This document shows, piece by piece, positions 16,669 through 26,774 of a stretch of 53,846 nt of DNA. The DNA lies in the NCBI GenBank assembly GCA_902796965.1, contig CADBRA010000091.1:1-53846 (forward strand), given 5' to 3'. Origin of the DNA: an uncultured Eubacteriales bacterium (GTDB taxonomy: Bacteria; Bacillota; Clostridia; Peptostreptococcales; Anaerovoracaceae). Made by a program: the position numbers and the translations under genes. The notes under the pieces were generated by a model that saw only the letters and a list, made by a program, of their open reading frames with translations, was not told the origin of the DNA and ran no database searches. Positions within the stretch are counted from its first letter, which is position 1; every line of letters starts with the position of its first letter.

Positions 16669-17781
16669 CTATTCAGCTGATTCGTCCTGTTCTGCCTCTT
16701 TTATTCCTATCGTGTCACAAATAACGCTGGCGGCATCTGTCCTTCCAAGTGATTCCGCCATGTGAGCCATCAGTTCAAGCTTTTCAGGATCAGCTTCCAG
16801 CGAAGCTGCCGTTTCCGCGACCTGTCCGCTGGCAAGATTCTTTTCCTCTATCACGACTGCTCCGCCCCTGTCTGCTACAACCATTGCGTTATAATACTGA
16901 TGATTGTTCGTCACGTAAGGTGACGGTATCATGATCGACGGTCTTCCGCATGCTGTGATTTCAGACACTGTCAGTGCTCCCGATCTCGATACCACGAGGT
17001 CGCATGCCCTGAGATACCTGGGCATATCATTTATGTATTCCATATACTTGATGTTTTCGGCCTCAGGATGCTCGGCAGCCATTATCTCTTTATAGTAGCG
17101 CTTTCCTGTTGCCCATATAACGCGGACACCCTCTTTTCCGGCAAAGCGCTCAGCCGCGATTTCCATCTCGTCATTTATCTTTTTAGCGCCGAGACTTCCT
17201 CCAAATCCGAGTATCACGAATTCGCCGTCTTTTATTCCGAGAGCTCTGCGCGATTCTTCTCTCGATGTCTCTGTGAATGCACTGCGCACAGGGTTTCCTA
17301 CAGTTACAGGTTCATTCTTGCATTTAAAATATGATTTGGCATCATCAAATGCAAGAAACACACGGTCGACGTGTCTGCTCAGCAGTTTGTTCGTCAGACC
17401 AGGGAACGCGTTCTGTTCGTGAATATATGAAGGGATTCCCGCCCGGTACGCGGAGCGTACGACAGGCCCGCAGACGTATCCGCCTGTTCCTATTACATAA
17501 TCCGGTTTAAAATCTGCTATTATCTTTCTTGCTTCGTGGATTCCTTTGTTGAGTTCTTTTATCGTATCTATATTTCTGAGAAGATGTTTTCTGTCGAAAC
17601 CGCGGACTGTAATGAACTTTATCGGATATCCGGATTTAGGAACGATCTCTCTTTCCATGCCGTGTTCCGTACCCACGAAAAGTATTTCCGCTTCAGGATG
17701 TCTTCTCTTGATCTCGTCTGCAATGGCGATCGCGGGATATATGTGGCCGCCTGTACCGCCTCCGCTCATGATAACTCTCAT
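16669..17781 (-). CDS. murG: UDP-GlcNAc:undecaprenyl-PP-MurNAc-pentapeptide GlcNAc transferase
   Basis: 370 residues. N-terminal RVIMSGGGTGGHIYPAIAIADEI is the GGTGGH lipid I-binding loop; PSYIHEQNAFPGLTNKLLSR and the C-terminal VVSRSGALTVSEI donor-site segment follow. It transfers GlcNAc to lipid I to make lipid II on the inner face of the membrane. It follows ftsW by 14 nt. Oddity: codons for VVRSAYRAG carry a perfect hairpin GTACGC-GGA-GCGTAC (17446-17460) resembling the intergenic triloop repeats. Confidence 0.97.
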   Translation of the reverse strand: MRVIMSGGGTGGHIYPAIAIADEIKRRHPEAEILFVGTEHGMEREIVPKSGYPIKFITVRGFDRKHLLRNIDTIKELNKGIHEARKIIADFKPDYVIGTGGYVCGPVVRSAYRAGIPSYIHEQNAFPGLTNKLLSRHVDRVFLAFDDAKSYFKCKNEPVTVGNPVRSAFTETSREESRRALGIKDGEFVILGFGGSLGAKKINDEMEIAAERFAGKEGVRVIWATGKRYYKEIMAAEHPEAENIKYMEYINDMPRYLRACDLVVSRSGALTVSEITACGRPSIMIPSPYVTNNHQYYNAMVVADRGGAVVIEEKNLASGQVAETAASLEADPEKLELMAHMAESLGRTDAASVICDTIGIKEAEQDESAE

Positions 17782-17795
17782 GATTTTTCTCCTCT

Positions 17796-18992
17796 CTATT
17801 CTTCTCCGCTGTCAGGTTTTCGGCGCCGCGAAATGCTGAGCATTATGCCCATCGCCATCATGAACAGCCACATCGCAGTTCCTCCGTAGCTTATGAACGG
17901 CAGAGCTATGCCTGTCGGCGGCATGAGCGATGTAACTACCATCACATTCAGTATTACCTGAATCGCAAGCATTATCGTTATCCCCGACGCCGTCAGCATT
18001 CCGGCAGCGTCAGGCGCGCTCAGCGCTATTTTTGTGCAGCGCCATATCAGCAGCAGATACACGGCCAGCAAAACAAGAAGACCGATATATCCGAGTTCTT
18101 CGCCTATTATGGCGAGTATGAAATCGTTCTGCGGGTCAGGAAGATAAAGGTTTTTCTGAATGCTGTTTCCGAGCCCCAAGCCTTTGATCCCGCCTGAAGC
18201 AAGGGCATAAAGTCCCTGTACCACCTGATATCCTGATCCCTGTGCATCGGCAAACGGATCAAGAAAAGACGCGATTCTCGACGATCTGTATCCGCTGCCT
18301 GATTCCTGAATCATGTGAAGCAGCACAGCGCCGCCACCGGCTGCACCAAGCAGGATCAGATAGACGAATCTGATGCCTGCAACAAAAAGGATACCGACGA
18401 GTATCAGCAGTATGGTCATCGCTGTCGTCGTACTCGGCTGAAGATATACCGGGACTACTACGAGCACAGAAAGCGCGAGCAGAGGCAGCAGTCCGTGCAC
18501 CGGCTCATTTATCCGCTCCGGCTTTTTGGTAAGCCACCATGCTGAGAAGATTATCAATCCCAGCTTTGCAAATTCGCCAGGGATGATTGTAATCGATCCG
18601 ATCTGAATCCATCTCGCTGCATTGTTGTATGAAGCTCCGACGGGTGAATACGTCAGCATAACAAGCAGCACAGCCAATATATATATCAGAGTGGCATGTT
18701 TAATCAATTTGTGATAATCGATCATGGCCAGTCCAAAGAAAAACAGCAGACCTGAACCGGCATACATCAGCTCACGCTCGAGGTAATAATACGGCGTGCC
18801 CTGTTTATTAAGCGCAGTGTAATAACTGGCGCTGAATACCATGATTACTCCAAAGATGACGAGTATCATCACAAGTGCGGTGAGAAAAAAGTCTCCCGAA
18901 CCGGCTTTTGTTTTTCCGGCCTTACTGCGCGCGAAGCGCCAGCTCTTCTTTTTTTTGACTTTTGGATCAATATCGCCTGCAATACCGCTCAT
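17796..18992 (-). CDS. ftsW: FtsW/SpoVE family SEDS glycosyltransferase
   Basis: 398 residues with about ten membrane segments after a basic N-terminal tail (PKVKKKKSWRFARSKAGKTKAG). SEDS landmarks include IIPGEFAKLGLIIFSAWWL, the QVVQGLYALASGGIKGLGLGNS loop with QKNLYLPDPQNDFILAIIGEELG, and the end PTGIALPFISYGGTAMW. SEDS proteins polymerise lipid II together with a partner class B PBP, here the PASTA PBP upstream. It may be FtsW or the sporulation paralogue SpoVE; one cannot tell without knowing whether a second copy exists. Confidence 0.94.
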   Translation of the reverse strand: MSGIAGDIDPKVKKKKSWRFARSKAGKTKAGSGDFFLTALVMILVIFGVIMVFSASYYTALNKQGTPYYYLERELMYAGSGLLFFFGLAMIDYHKLIKHATLIYILAVLLVMLTYSPVGASYNNAARWIQIGSITIIPGEFAKLGLIIFSAWWLTKKPERINEPVHGLLPLLALSVLVVVPVYLQPSTTTAMTILLILVGILFVAGIRFVYLILLGAAGGGAVLLHMIQESGSGYRSSRIASFLDPFADAQGSGYQVVQGLYALASGGIKGLGLGNSIQKNLYLPDPQNDFILAIIGEELGYIGLLVLLAVYLLLIWRCTKIALSAPDAAGMLTASGITIMLAIQVILNVMVVTSLMPPTGIALPFISYGGTAMWLFMMAMGIMLSISRRRKPDSGEE

Positions 18993-19013
18993 TTAATCAT
19001 CTCCGGAATAGTT

Positions 19014-20375
19014 TTATTTCTCTGCTTTTAGCATCTCGACATTTCTGATGAAATCGTCTCCTCTGACCTCGAAATTCTTATACATGTCCCAGCTGGCGCA
19101 TGCCGGCGACAGAAGAACAGTATCTCCCGGCTCAGCGAGCTCCGAGCTCTTCTTTACTGCCTCGGCCATATTGTTCACTTCATATATATTCGTAAATCCC
19201 GCTTTTTCAGCCGCCTCTTTTATAGCCGGTGCTGTGACGCCCATGAGAACGAGTGCCTTGACTCTGCCGTCGAAGCTCTTTACGAATTCATTGAATGTAT
19301 TCTTTTTGTCGTATCCCCCGGCAATTAGTATCTCGTTTGTATACGACTTTACGGCATGTATGGATGCGTCAGGGTTTGTGCCCTTTGAATCGTTTATATA
19401 TCTGACACCGTTTATCGTTCCGCAGTCCTGCATTCTGTGCTTTATCCCCCTGAATGAACGAAGCGCCTCAGCGATCTTATCTGCAGAAATGCCTGACGCA
19501 TGCGCTGCCGCGGCCGCAGCCAGCGCATTTGAGAGGTTATGAGGACCGGGGATCTTCAGCTCGTCTGCTCTGCATATGACTGTGTCGGCGGAGCCGTCGC
19601 GCAAAACGATATTTCCGTCCTTTACGAACGCTCCGCGTTCAAGCTCACGCTCAATCGAAAACGGAACAGCAGAAGCTCTGCATCTTTTTATTAGATCCCT
19701 GCATGTTTCGTCGTCATAGTTATATACGCAGAATTCATCAGGAGTCTGATTTGCAAATATTTTTGCCTTTGCGGCAGCGTAATTTTCAAAGCTTCCGTGC
19801 CTGTCAAGGTGGTCAGGCGTTATATTTAGAATTACTGAAACGGCCGGTTTGAAGTTCACAGTTGTCTCAAGCTGGAAACTGCTGCACTCAGTTATGAGAT
19901 ATGTATCATCGTCGCAGTACATGGCCTTTGATGCTACAGCCACGCCTATATTCCCGGCAAGCTCAGCTTTTATTCCGTCGGCCTTGAATATTTCATAAAT
20001 CAGAGACGTCGTTGTTGTCTTGCCATTTGTTCCTGTAATAGCAACATAACGGCCCTTTCCGTACCTGTACGCAAGCTCGAGCTCGCCTATGATTTCTGCT
20101 CCCTCAGCTTCTGCTTCCTTTACATAGTCCTTCTGTGGCGGGATGCCCGGACTCAGAACGACGAGATCATATCCTTTTACGCTGCTGGGCCTGTCGCCGA
20201 AGCTGATATGAGAATATTCGCCTTCGTCAGCCAGCTTGCGCGCTGCAGCTGTCTCTCTCGCATCGTACATATCTGTCCTGGCTCCTTCGCTGTTCAGCAT
20301 TGCGACAGCAGCCTTGCCCGAAATTCCAAGACCTACCACAAGCGCCTTTACGCCTTCAGCTTTTTTGTTTTTCAT
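19014..20375 (-). CDS. murD: UDP-MurNAc-L-alanine:D-glutamate ligase
   Basis: The ATG of MKNKKAEGVKALVVGLGISGKAAV (453 aa) is preferred over a GTG ten codons earlier, because a purine-rich GGCGGGAT sequence lies in front of it. An N-terminal Rossmann domain binds the UDP-sugar. The Mur ligase ATP loop is AITGTNGKTTTTSLIYEIF, and LNITPDHLDRHGSFENYAAAK and the C-terminal INDSKGTNPDAS segment follow. It adds D-glutamate to UDP-MurNAc-L-Ala in the cytoplasm. It lies between mraY and ftsW in the dcw cluster. Confidence 0.97.
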   Translation of the reverse strand: MKNKKAEGVKALVVGLGISGKAAVAMLNSEGARTDMYDARETAAARKLADEGEYSHISFGDRPSSVKGYDLVVLSPGIPPQKDYVKEAEAEGAEIIGELELAYRYGKGRYVAITGTNGKTTTTSLIYEIFKADGIKAELAGNIGVAVASKAMYCDDDTYLITECSSFQLETTVNFKPAVSVILNITPDHLDRHGSFENYAAAKAKIFANQTPDEFCVYNYDDETCRDLIKRCRASAVPFSIERELERGAFVKDGNIVLRDGSADTVICRADELKIPGPHNLSNALAAAAAAHASGISADKIAEALRSFRGIKHRMQDCGTINGVRYINDSKGTNPDASIHAVKSYTNEILIAGGYDKKNTFNEFVKSFDGRVKALVLMGVTAPAIKEAAEKAGFTNIYEVNNMAEAVKKSSELAEPGDTVLLSPACASWDMYKNFEVRGDDFIRNVEMLKAEK

Positions 20376-20527
20376 TTTATGATCCCGCCTTCCATATCCC
20401 CGCACGCATGGCCGTCAGGGCTCAGGCGGGGAAAACTGTCTGTTTTTGTTTTATTTTTATATTCTTTTAATTATAAATCATAATCAGCCGGCTGCGGAAT
20501 AGTCCCGTAACTGGCTGATAGAAAACG

Positions 20528-21502
20528 CTACATCATGAGCCACGATACGAGGCAGAGAACAGCCGTGCACGTCCAGAAAACAGCTACTACTTTCGTCTCT
20601 TTCCAACCTCCGAGCTCAAAGTGGTGATGTATAGGCGTCATGCGGAATACTCGCTTGCCTCTCGTCTTAAAGCTGATCACCTGTATTATTACGGACAGAA
20701 CCTCTATAACGAATATTCCTCCAGCGATGACGAGGATCAGCTCGATATGCATCAGAACAGCAGCCACCGCAAGAGCGCCTCCGAGCGCGAGCGAACCCGT
20801 ATCACCCATGAACACCTTTGCCGGATGATGATTATAGATTAGGAATCCGAGACATCCTCCGCAGACTGCTGCTGCATAAATCACGGTGTCGGCAGTGCCG
20901 AAGCTCAGCGCCATGAACGCAAGGAAAAGCGCCACGAGCGCTGTGCATCCGCTCGCAAGTCCGTCAAGCCCGTCTGTGAGATTGACTGCATTTACCATCG
21001 CCACGAGCACAAAAACGACAAACGGCACATATAACCATCCGAGATCAAAGTAAGTATGCGCAATCGGAATATATATTGAAGTACCGTATTCCGAAAGCTT
21101 TGCCTGATATATCGCGATAACAGCCGCGATAACGATCTGGAATATGAGCTTCTGCAGAGCCGTGAGTCCCAGATTTCTGTGTTTCACTACCTTGATGAAA
21201 TCGTCGCAGAAACCGATAAGAGCACAGAGCAGCAGAGAAATTATCAGAATAGCCATATCAGCAGTAACGCGCCCGTCGACGACGATGCCGAAAATGATGC
21301 TCGTGATTATTACGCCGGCAATGATCATAATGCCGCCCATAGTAGGAGTTCCGGCCTTCTTCTGGTGCGATTCAGGGCCTTCTTCCCTGATGCTCTGACC
21401 GGCGTGAAGACGCCTGAGCCACCTGAGTACAATCGGGCCTGCAGCCGCCGTTACGGCAAAGGAAACTGCCAGCGAAACCAGCAGCAGCATTGTGTAACTC
21501 AT
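20528..21502 (-). CDS. mraY: phospho-MurNAc-pentapeptide transferase
   Basis: 324 residues with about ten membrane segments. Diagnostic segments: [15 protein letters not shown], the catalytic [11 protein letters not shown] (adjacent aspartates), [27 protein letters not shown] and the terminal [18 protein letters not shown]. It transfers phospho-MurNAc-pentapeptide to undecaprenyl phosphate, forming lipid I. It starts one nucleotide after the murF stop, so translation is probably coupled. Confidence 0.98.
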   Translation of the reverse strand: MSYTMLLLVSLAVSFAVTAAAGPIVLRWLRRLHAGQSIREEGPESHQKKAGTPTMGGIMIIAGVIITSIIFGIVVDGRVTADMAILIISLLLCALIGFCDDFIKVVKHRNLGLTALQKLIFQIVIAAVIAIYQAKLSEYGTSIYIPIAHTYFDLGWLYVPFVVFVLVAMVNAVNLTDGLDGLASGCTALVALFLAFMALSFGTADTVIYAAAVCGGCLGFLIYNHHPAKVFMGDTGSLALGGALAVAAVLMHIELILVIAGGIFVIEVLSVIIQVISFKTRGKRVFRMTPIHHHFELGGWKETKVVAVFWTCTAVLCLVSWLMM

Positions 21503-21503
21503 C

Positions 21504-22964
21504 TTATCTTTCCTCCTGCGCTATTTCTGATCCGAGCTTCAAAAGATGAGAAACCGCATCATTCATGTGCATGCTGTGAGATCCCTTGACCAGAATCACA
21601 TCTCCGTCCCTGATTATTCCGTCAGCTCCGCTGACGAATTCCTCGCAGCTGCCGAACTGCAAAACTTCAATATTACTGTCTCCGCGCGCTTTTTCGGCAC
21701 CTTCAGCTATATGTGCAGCGTTTTCGCCGACAGTGCAAAGAACGTCAACACCCTTTTCGACAGCATATTTGCCAATCTCGCGGTGGAATTCGTCTGACAT
21801 ACCGCCAAGCTCAAGCATGTCGGCAAGAACAGCGACTCTGCGGTTTCCAGATGCATCGGAAAGAACATCGAGCGCCGCTTTCACCGCATCAGGACTCGCG
21901 TTATATGTATCGTCTATGACGCGAAGACCGCCCGATCTCCTGACTGAGAGCCTCGATCCTGTAAGTTCTATGTGCATCAGCGCTTCGGAGCAGTCCATTA
22001 TATCCATACCGGCTGTAACAGCACATCCGACAGCGACAGCAGCATCAGACGCATTGTGGGCGCCCGGAAGCGGCAGGCTGAACATCATGTTTTCCTTATT
22101 ATATCTCAATATGAACGTTATTCCTTCTTCAGCGCCCTCGCCCGGAGCGTATGCTACCATATTCTCTCCAAAATCGCTGAGCTGCAGCAGTATGACGCCG
22201 TCCTGACCGGCGTTTTCGCCGCACGCGAGCTTTTTGTATTTTGTATCGGTATCAGCTAATTGAGCGAGCTTATCGTCGTCTGCATTATATACGAGCGTGC
22301 AGTTTTCATCCATGAAAGAAGTTATCTCCATCTTCGCTTTCATGATGTTGTCACGGCTTCCGAGATTTCCTATGTGTGACACGCCTATATTGGTGATGCA
22401 CGCGATGTCAGGACGCACGATATCAGCGAGGACTTCTATCTCACCCATGTGGTTCATGCCCATCTCGAACACAGCCGCCTCTGTCGTGCTGTCGACATCG
22501 AAGGCCGTGAGCGGAACGCCGATATGGTTGTTGTAGTTAGCGAAACTGCATACAGTTTTATATTTATATGAAAACATGCAGTTCAGCATGTCCTTCGTCG
22601 TTGTCTTGCCTGTGCTTCCTGTCACGGCTATCTTTATAATGTCGAACTTTGCGAGGTAGTTCTTAGCCATGATCTGCATAGCTCTGAGAGTGTCGTCCGT
22701 CATTATGACAGATGCGTCTTCGTGTACGGCAAGTTCGCCGGCTGCCTTCTCCGACGAAATGAGGAACACTCGGCAGCCGTTTTCGTAAGCGGAGCTTACG
22801 TAATCGTTGCCGTCTTTTTTTTCACCTTTTAATGCAATAAATATGCTGCCGGGTCCTGCGCTGCGTGAATCGCGCTCGACTCTGTCAGCTTCGTTTCCGC
22901 CCGGACCATGCGTCAGTTCTGCTTCTGCCAGTCCGGCGGCCTCGGCTGCTGTAATTTTCTCCAT
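21504..22964 (-). CDS. murF: UDP-MurNAc-tripeptide:D-Ala-D-Ala ligase
   Basis: 486 residues. N-terminal substrate domain with [28 protein letters not shown] loop [32 protein letters not shown] and [20 protein letters not shown] follow; the C-terminal domain has [17 protein letters not shown]. It adds the D-Ala-D-Ala dipeptide. It lies 7 nt downstream of murE and 1 nt upstream of mraY. The codons for YVSSAYEN contain a perfect CGTAAGC-GGA-GCTTACG hairpin (22784-22800), similar to the intergenic triloop hairpins. Confidence 0.97.
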   Translation of the reverse strand: MEKITAAEAAGLAEAELTHGPGGNEADRVERDSRSAGPGSIFIALKGEKKDGNDYVSSAYENGCRVFLISSEKAAGELAVHEDASVIMTDDTLRAMQIMAKNYLAKFDIIKIAVTGSTGKTTTKDMLNCMFSYKYKTVCSFANYNNHIGVPLTAFDVDSTTEAAVFEMGMNHMGEIEVLADIVRPDIACITNIGVSHIGNLGSRDNIMKAKMEITSFMDENCTLVYNADDDKLAQLADTDTKYKKLACGENAGQDGVILLQLSDFGENMVAYAPGEGAEEGITFILRYNKENMMFSLPLPGAHNASDAAVAVGCAVTAGMDIMDCSEALMHIELTGSRLSVRRSGGLRVIDDTYNASPDAVKAALDVLSDASGNRRVAVLADMLELGGMSDEFHREIGKYAVEKGVDVLCTVGENAAHIAEGAEKARGDSNIEVLQFGSCEEFVSGADGIIRDGDVILVKGSHSMHMNDAVSHLLKLGSEIAQEER

Positions 22965-22971
22965 AACTCTC

Positions 22972-24438
22972 CTAAATCTCCTGCTCTATAATCTGAAGCG
23001 CAGTTTCTCTGTCATCGAAATGCTGCTTCACCGTACCGATTATCTGATAATCTTCGTGACCCTTGCCGGCGATGATAACTGTATCGCCCGGCTTATATTC
23101 GCTGAGCGCCTTTTTTATGGCTTTTCTGCGGTCAGGCTCCACGACGTGAGGACAGTCCGTCTTATCTATTCCCGGAAGAATATCCTCTATGATCATATCG
23201 GGATCCTCTGTCCTCGGATTGTCGCTTGTTATGACGCAGAAATCCGAATTTTTTCCCGCTATTTCGCCCATGATCGGTCTCTTTGCGCTGTCTCTGTCGC
23301 CGCCGCATCCGAAGACCGTGATAACTCTTTCCGGAGTAAATTCTCTCGCTGTCTTTATGACTTTCTCAAGAGCATCAGGCGTGTGCGCATAGTCCACGAT
23401 GACAGGGATGCCCTTGCTGTTGTCAACCTTTTCAAATCTGCCGGCGACGCCCCTGACCTGTTCTATCCCCGAGCTCACAGCCTCCCAGCATATGCCGGCC
23501 TCGACAGCAGCAGCTGCTGCCCCGAGCGCATTGGCGACTGAAAATCTGCCCGGCGTGTTAATCTTAAGCGTTCCGAGCTTTTCATTATCTCTGAATATCT
23601 CCGCATGTGTTCCCATTGCAGATTCATCGATTATCTCAGCTCTGTAAAAAGCACTGTCATCAGATACTGCATACGAGACGGCCGGAAGTCCGGCTTCTAT
23701 GAGTTCCCTGTAAAGTCTCTGACCGTAGATATCGTCGATATTTATGATATTCATCTTTCCTGTCTGAAGGAAAAGTTTTTTCTTTGCCTGATAGTAATCT
23801 TCGAAATCTTTATGGAAATCGAGATGATCCTCTGTGAGGTTTGTGAAAATGCTGTAATCGAACTTTATCTCATCGGTCCTTGAAAGCGCAAGCGAATGGG
23901 ACGATACCTCCATGACACATACGTCCGTGGCATATTCGTTCTTCATCTCATGAAACATGCGCTGAAGCTCATACGACTCCGGAGTAGTGTTTACAGACTG
24001 ATGAGACGTCCCGCCATATACATATGCTATAGTGCCCAGCACTCCGCAGTCTCGTCCCGACGTCTCTATTATAGCTCTTACGAGATATGAAATCGTCGTC
24101 TTCCCGTTTGTACCGGTCACACCGAACACGAGCATGTCATCTGTCGGATGGCCGAAATAATTAGCCGAAACGGCAGCGAGGGCGTGCCGCGTGTCAGGGG
24201 CATACGCTACAGGAACATCCCGCAGATCTATTCTGTCCTGCGCAAGTACGGCGGCAGCGCCTGATCTGACAGCATTCCCGGCGAACTTATGCCCGTCGGA
24301 GGCAAACCCTTTTATGCATACGAAAAGATCGCCCTTGCGTGTTTTACGTGAATCATAGCTCACTCCCGTGATTTCCGGGTCATCATCGAGGGCTGAAACA
24401 TCAGCTCCTGTTCCATGCAGTATCTGTGATAATCTCAT
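22972..24438 (-). CDS. murE: UDP-MurNAc-dipeptide:meso-diaminopimelate ligase
   Basis: 488 residues. ATP loop FGVTGTNGKTTISYLVRAI; NLTEDHLDFHKDFEDYYQAKKKLF; VDYAHTPDALEKVI; and the substrate-selecting motif TSDNPRTEDP near residue 410. DNPR is the family signature for meso-diaminopimelate rather than L-lysine, so the cell wall is predicted to be mDAP type. Ribosome binding site AGGAGA. An 80-nt gap with a GCCCG/CGGGC hairpin separates it from the upstream PBP gene. Confidence 0.96.
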   Translation of the reverse strand: MRLSQILHGTGADVSALDDDPEITGVSYDSRKTRKGDLFVCIKGFASDGHKFAGNAVRSGAAAVLAQDRIDLRDVPVAYAPDTRHALAAVSANYFGHPTDDMLVFGVTGTNGKTTISYLVRAIIETSGRDCGVLGTIAYVYGGTSHQSVNTTPESYELQRMFHEMKNEYATDVCVMEVSSHSLALSRTDEIKFDYSIFTNLTEDHLDFHKDFEDYYQAKKKLFLQTGKMNIINIDDIYGQRLYRELIEAGLPAVSYAVSDDSAFYRAEIIDESAMGTHAEIFRDNEKLGTLKINTPGRFSVANALGAAAAAVEAGICWEAVSSGIEQVRGVAGRFEKVDNSKGIPVIVDYAHTPDALEKVIKTAREFTPERVITVFGCGGDRDSAKRPIMGEIAGKNSDFCVITSDNPRTEDPDMIIEDILPGIDKTDCPHVVEPDRRKAIKKALSEYKPGDTVIIAGKGHEDYQIIGTVKQHFDDRETALQIIEQEI

Positions 24439-24518
24439 ATCGATTCTCCTGAACAGCTGCCCGCATCATCCGGGCATATATATTTACAGTAATTTCCATA
24501 GCAATTATTACAATAATA

Positions 24519-26594
24519 TTATTTCGCGTATAGACAGACAGAATTTCCCGGTGAAAGCTCGGCTCCTGCTTCAGGATACTGATCAGCTACCTTGAAGTTT
24601 TCCGTGTCAGAAGGGCACGCGATCGCATTAAGCTGAAGATCATCGAGTGTCTCTCTCGCCTTGCTGTACGACATGCCTGCCACGTCAGGCACTGTGACCT
24701 TTGCTGTGGCGTTTGCCTCTTGTCCGTCAGTATATACCGGCGTTATATTCAGATACTTTAGACAGTCGCTCATGATGGCCTGGACACCGGGGCCGGCTGT
24801 CTTGCCGCCAGAGTGGACTCCCTTAGGAGAGTCAACTATGAGCAGGACAGCAAACTGCGGATCATCCATAGGCGCCATTGCGAAGAACGATGAATATACA
24901 TCGTCGGTATATTTTCCGTCTACGACCTTCTGTGCCGTGCCTGTCTTGCCTCCTATTCTGTAACCTGGTATATAAGCAGCGCTTCCTGTTCCGTTTCTTA
25001 CTACACCTTCCATCATGCGGCATACATCGTCAGCGGTAGACTTCGATACAATCTGGCGTATGACTTCAGGCGAATATTTTTTTACAGTCTTTCCATTCGA
25101 ATCCACAAGTCTGTCCACAAGGCGAGGCTTCATCATTTTACCTTCATTGCCTATGGACGTAAATGCCGTTATGAGCTGAATCGGGGTTACAGCGATACCC
25201 TGGCCGTATGACATCGTCGCAAGAACTACATTTCCTATGTCATTCTTGTTCTGAATAATAGCTGATGTCTCGCCAGGAAGATCTATTCCCGTCGTCGTAT
25301 TGAATCCGTATCTGTCGAGATACTCATAGAACTTGTCTTTTCCCAGACGCTGCGAGAGTGCGATAAATACAGGGTTGCACGAGTTTGCTACGCCCTGTGC
25401 AAGCGTTTCTGTGCCGTGAGGAGCGTAATACCTCCAGCAGCGCAGCGGCTGTCCTGAAATATATACAGTACCCGGGCAGACGAATGTATCTGAAACACTC
25501 GTGAGGCCTTCCTCGAGCGCCATAGACGTTGTGAGAAGCTTAAACGGCGATCCTGGCTCATAAGTGTCGCTCACGAGCGGGTTTCTCCACATCGTTCCGC
25601 TCCAGTACGCCACCTTCTCTTCATCGGTCATCGCTGCTAGCTTTTTCTTTTCTGATTCCGAAATAGGAGTTCTCGGATCATTCAGATTGAAGTCAGGGTA
25701 ATCAGCCATCGCGTAAATCGCGCCTGTCTTTGGATTCATCGCTATAGCCATGACTCTTTCGGCGTTTGTAGTCGCCTGGACATCCTTTATAGCGTTTTCA
25801 ACATAATGCTGTATTACTTCGTCTATCGTGAGTACAACGCTGAGCCCCTCTGTCTCAGGATAGTATTTTTCTATGCCGCTAGTTATGGATCTTCCCGATG
25901 CATCTGTGCTTCTTATGATCTTTCCCGATTTTCCGTTCAGATACTGATCGTAATACTGCTCTATACCGAACACGCCGACATTGTTGTCATTCGTTATGCC
26001 GATGACATGCGATGCAAACTCGCCTACAGGATAATATCTGCGCATCGCGGACGAAATCTGCAGTCCGCTCACCTTGCCGTCCTTGATGAGTTTCTCAAGT
26101 TTTTTATATGTATCAGCATCTATGTATTTCTCAAGCTGAACAGACTTCTTCTCTGATGTCAGCTTTTCCTTTATCTCGTCCTGAGTCATATCGGTGAAGA
26201 GCGCAGCAAGCTCAGAAGCCATGTCATCAGTAAAACCGCTCTTCTTCTTTTCAGCTGAAGCGATATCATCCGGCGCAGCCCATACAGCATATCCAGACTG
26301 ATTTATGGCCAGTGCCTTGTTGTTTATGTCGTAGATCGATCCCCTTCTCGATGTTACCGTCGTTTCGCGCGTCTGCCTTTCGACTGCCATGGAGCTGTAC
26401 TCGTCAGCCTTTACTATCTGTATGTATCCGAGCCTCGCGGCGATGACAGCGAACATGCCCACTACTATCATGAATATTATGATTAAACGTTTGTCTCTCG
26501 TAAACTGGGAGACCTTTTTACTGCGCTTTCTCTTCTTTTTTATGCCATTATCAGATGCGCTGTCAGCTCTTTCCGTGCGGCCAAAGTCTGCCAT
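24519..26594 (-). CDS. PASTA-domain class B penicillin-binding protein (SpoVD/FtsI-like transpeptidase)
   Basis: I start at MADFGRTERADSASDNG (691 aa), preceded by GGGAGA; the longer frame has no ribosome binding site. A basic cytoplasmic tail is followed by one membrane segment (LIIIFMIVVGMFAVIAARLGYIQ), the PBP dimerisation domain, then the transpeptidase domain with YEPGSPFKLLT (SxxK serine), ANSCNPVF (SxN) and IGGKTGTAQK (KTG). One C-terminal PASTA domain (VTVPDVAGMSYSKARETLDDLQL...) is typical of SpoVD or Gram-positive PBP2 types. It crosslinks septal or spore-cortex peptidoglycan. Unusually, a strong terminator lies between it and ftsL upstream. Confidence 0.94.
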   Translation of the reverse strand: MADFGRTERADSASDNGIKKKRKRSKKVSQFTRDKRLIIIFMIVVGMFAVIAARLGYIQIVKADEYSSMAVERQTRETTVTSRRGSIYDINNKALAINQSGYAVWAAPDDIASAEKKKSGFTDDMASELAALFTDMTQDEIKEKLTSEKKSVQLEKYIDADTYKKLEKLIKDGKVSGLQISSAMRRYYPVGEFASHVIGITNDNNVGVFGIEQYYDQYLNGKSGKIIRSTDASGRSITSGIEKYYPETEGLSVVLTIDEVIQHYVENAIKDVQATTNAERVMAIAMNPKTGAIYAMADYPDFNLNDPRTPISESEKKKLAAMTDEEKVAYWSGTMWRNPLVSDTYEPGSPFKLLTTSMALEEGLTSVSDTFVCPGTVYISGQPLRCWRYYAPHGTETLAQGVANSCNPVFIALSQRLGKDKFYEYLDRYGFNTTTGIDLPGETSAIIQNKNDIGNVVLATMSYGQGIAVTPIQLITAFTSIGNEGKMMKPRLVDRLVDSNGKTVKKYSPEVIRQIVSKSTADDVCRMMEGVVRNGTGSAAYIPGYRIGGKTGTAQKVVDGKYTDDVYSSFFAMAPMDDPQFAVLLIVDSPKGVHSGGKTAGPGVQAIMSDCLKYLNITPVYTDGQEANATAKVTVPDVAGMSYSKARETLDDLQLNAIACPSDTENFKVADQYPEAGAELSPGNSVCLYAK

Positions 26595-26657
26595 TTTATA
26601 TTCTCCCTGAAACCCCTTTTCTATGATACCTGTAACGTGGCTTAACAATTTTTCTCA

Positions 26658-26706
26658 TAAAAACAGGAGACGTCCCGACTGTAAGCGGCCTGCGGACGTC
26701 TCTTGT
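26658..26706 (-). terminator. terminator inside the dcw cluster, between ftsL and the PBP gene
   Basis: ACAGGAGACGTCC (26663-26675) pairs with GGACGTCTCTTGT (26694-26706), a 13-bp stem with one G-U, around an 18-nt loop. On the minus strand it runs straight into TTTTTATG. It would separate mraZ-rsmH-ftsL from the downstream mur/fts genes unless read-through or antitermination occurs. Confidence 0.7.
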
Positions 26707-26774
26707 GAATCTGCCCCTTCGCTCCCGCTCTGAAGCCATATATAGTTCGAGCGGACGCAGTCCGTCTTCTTATG

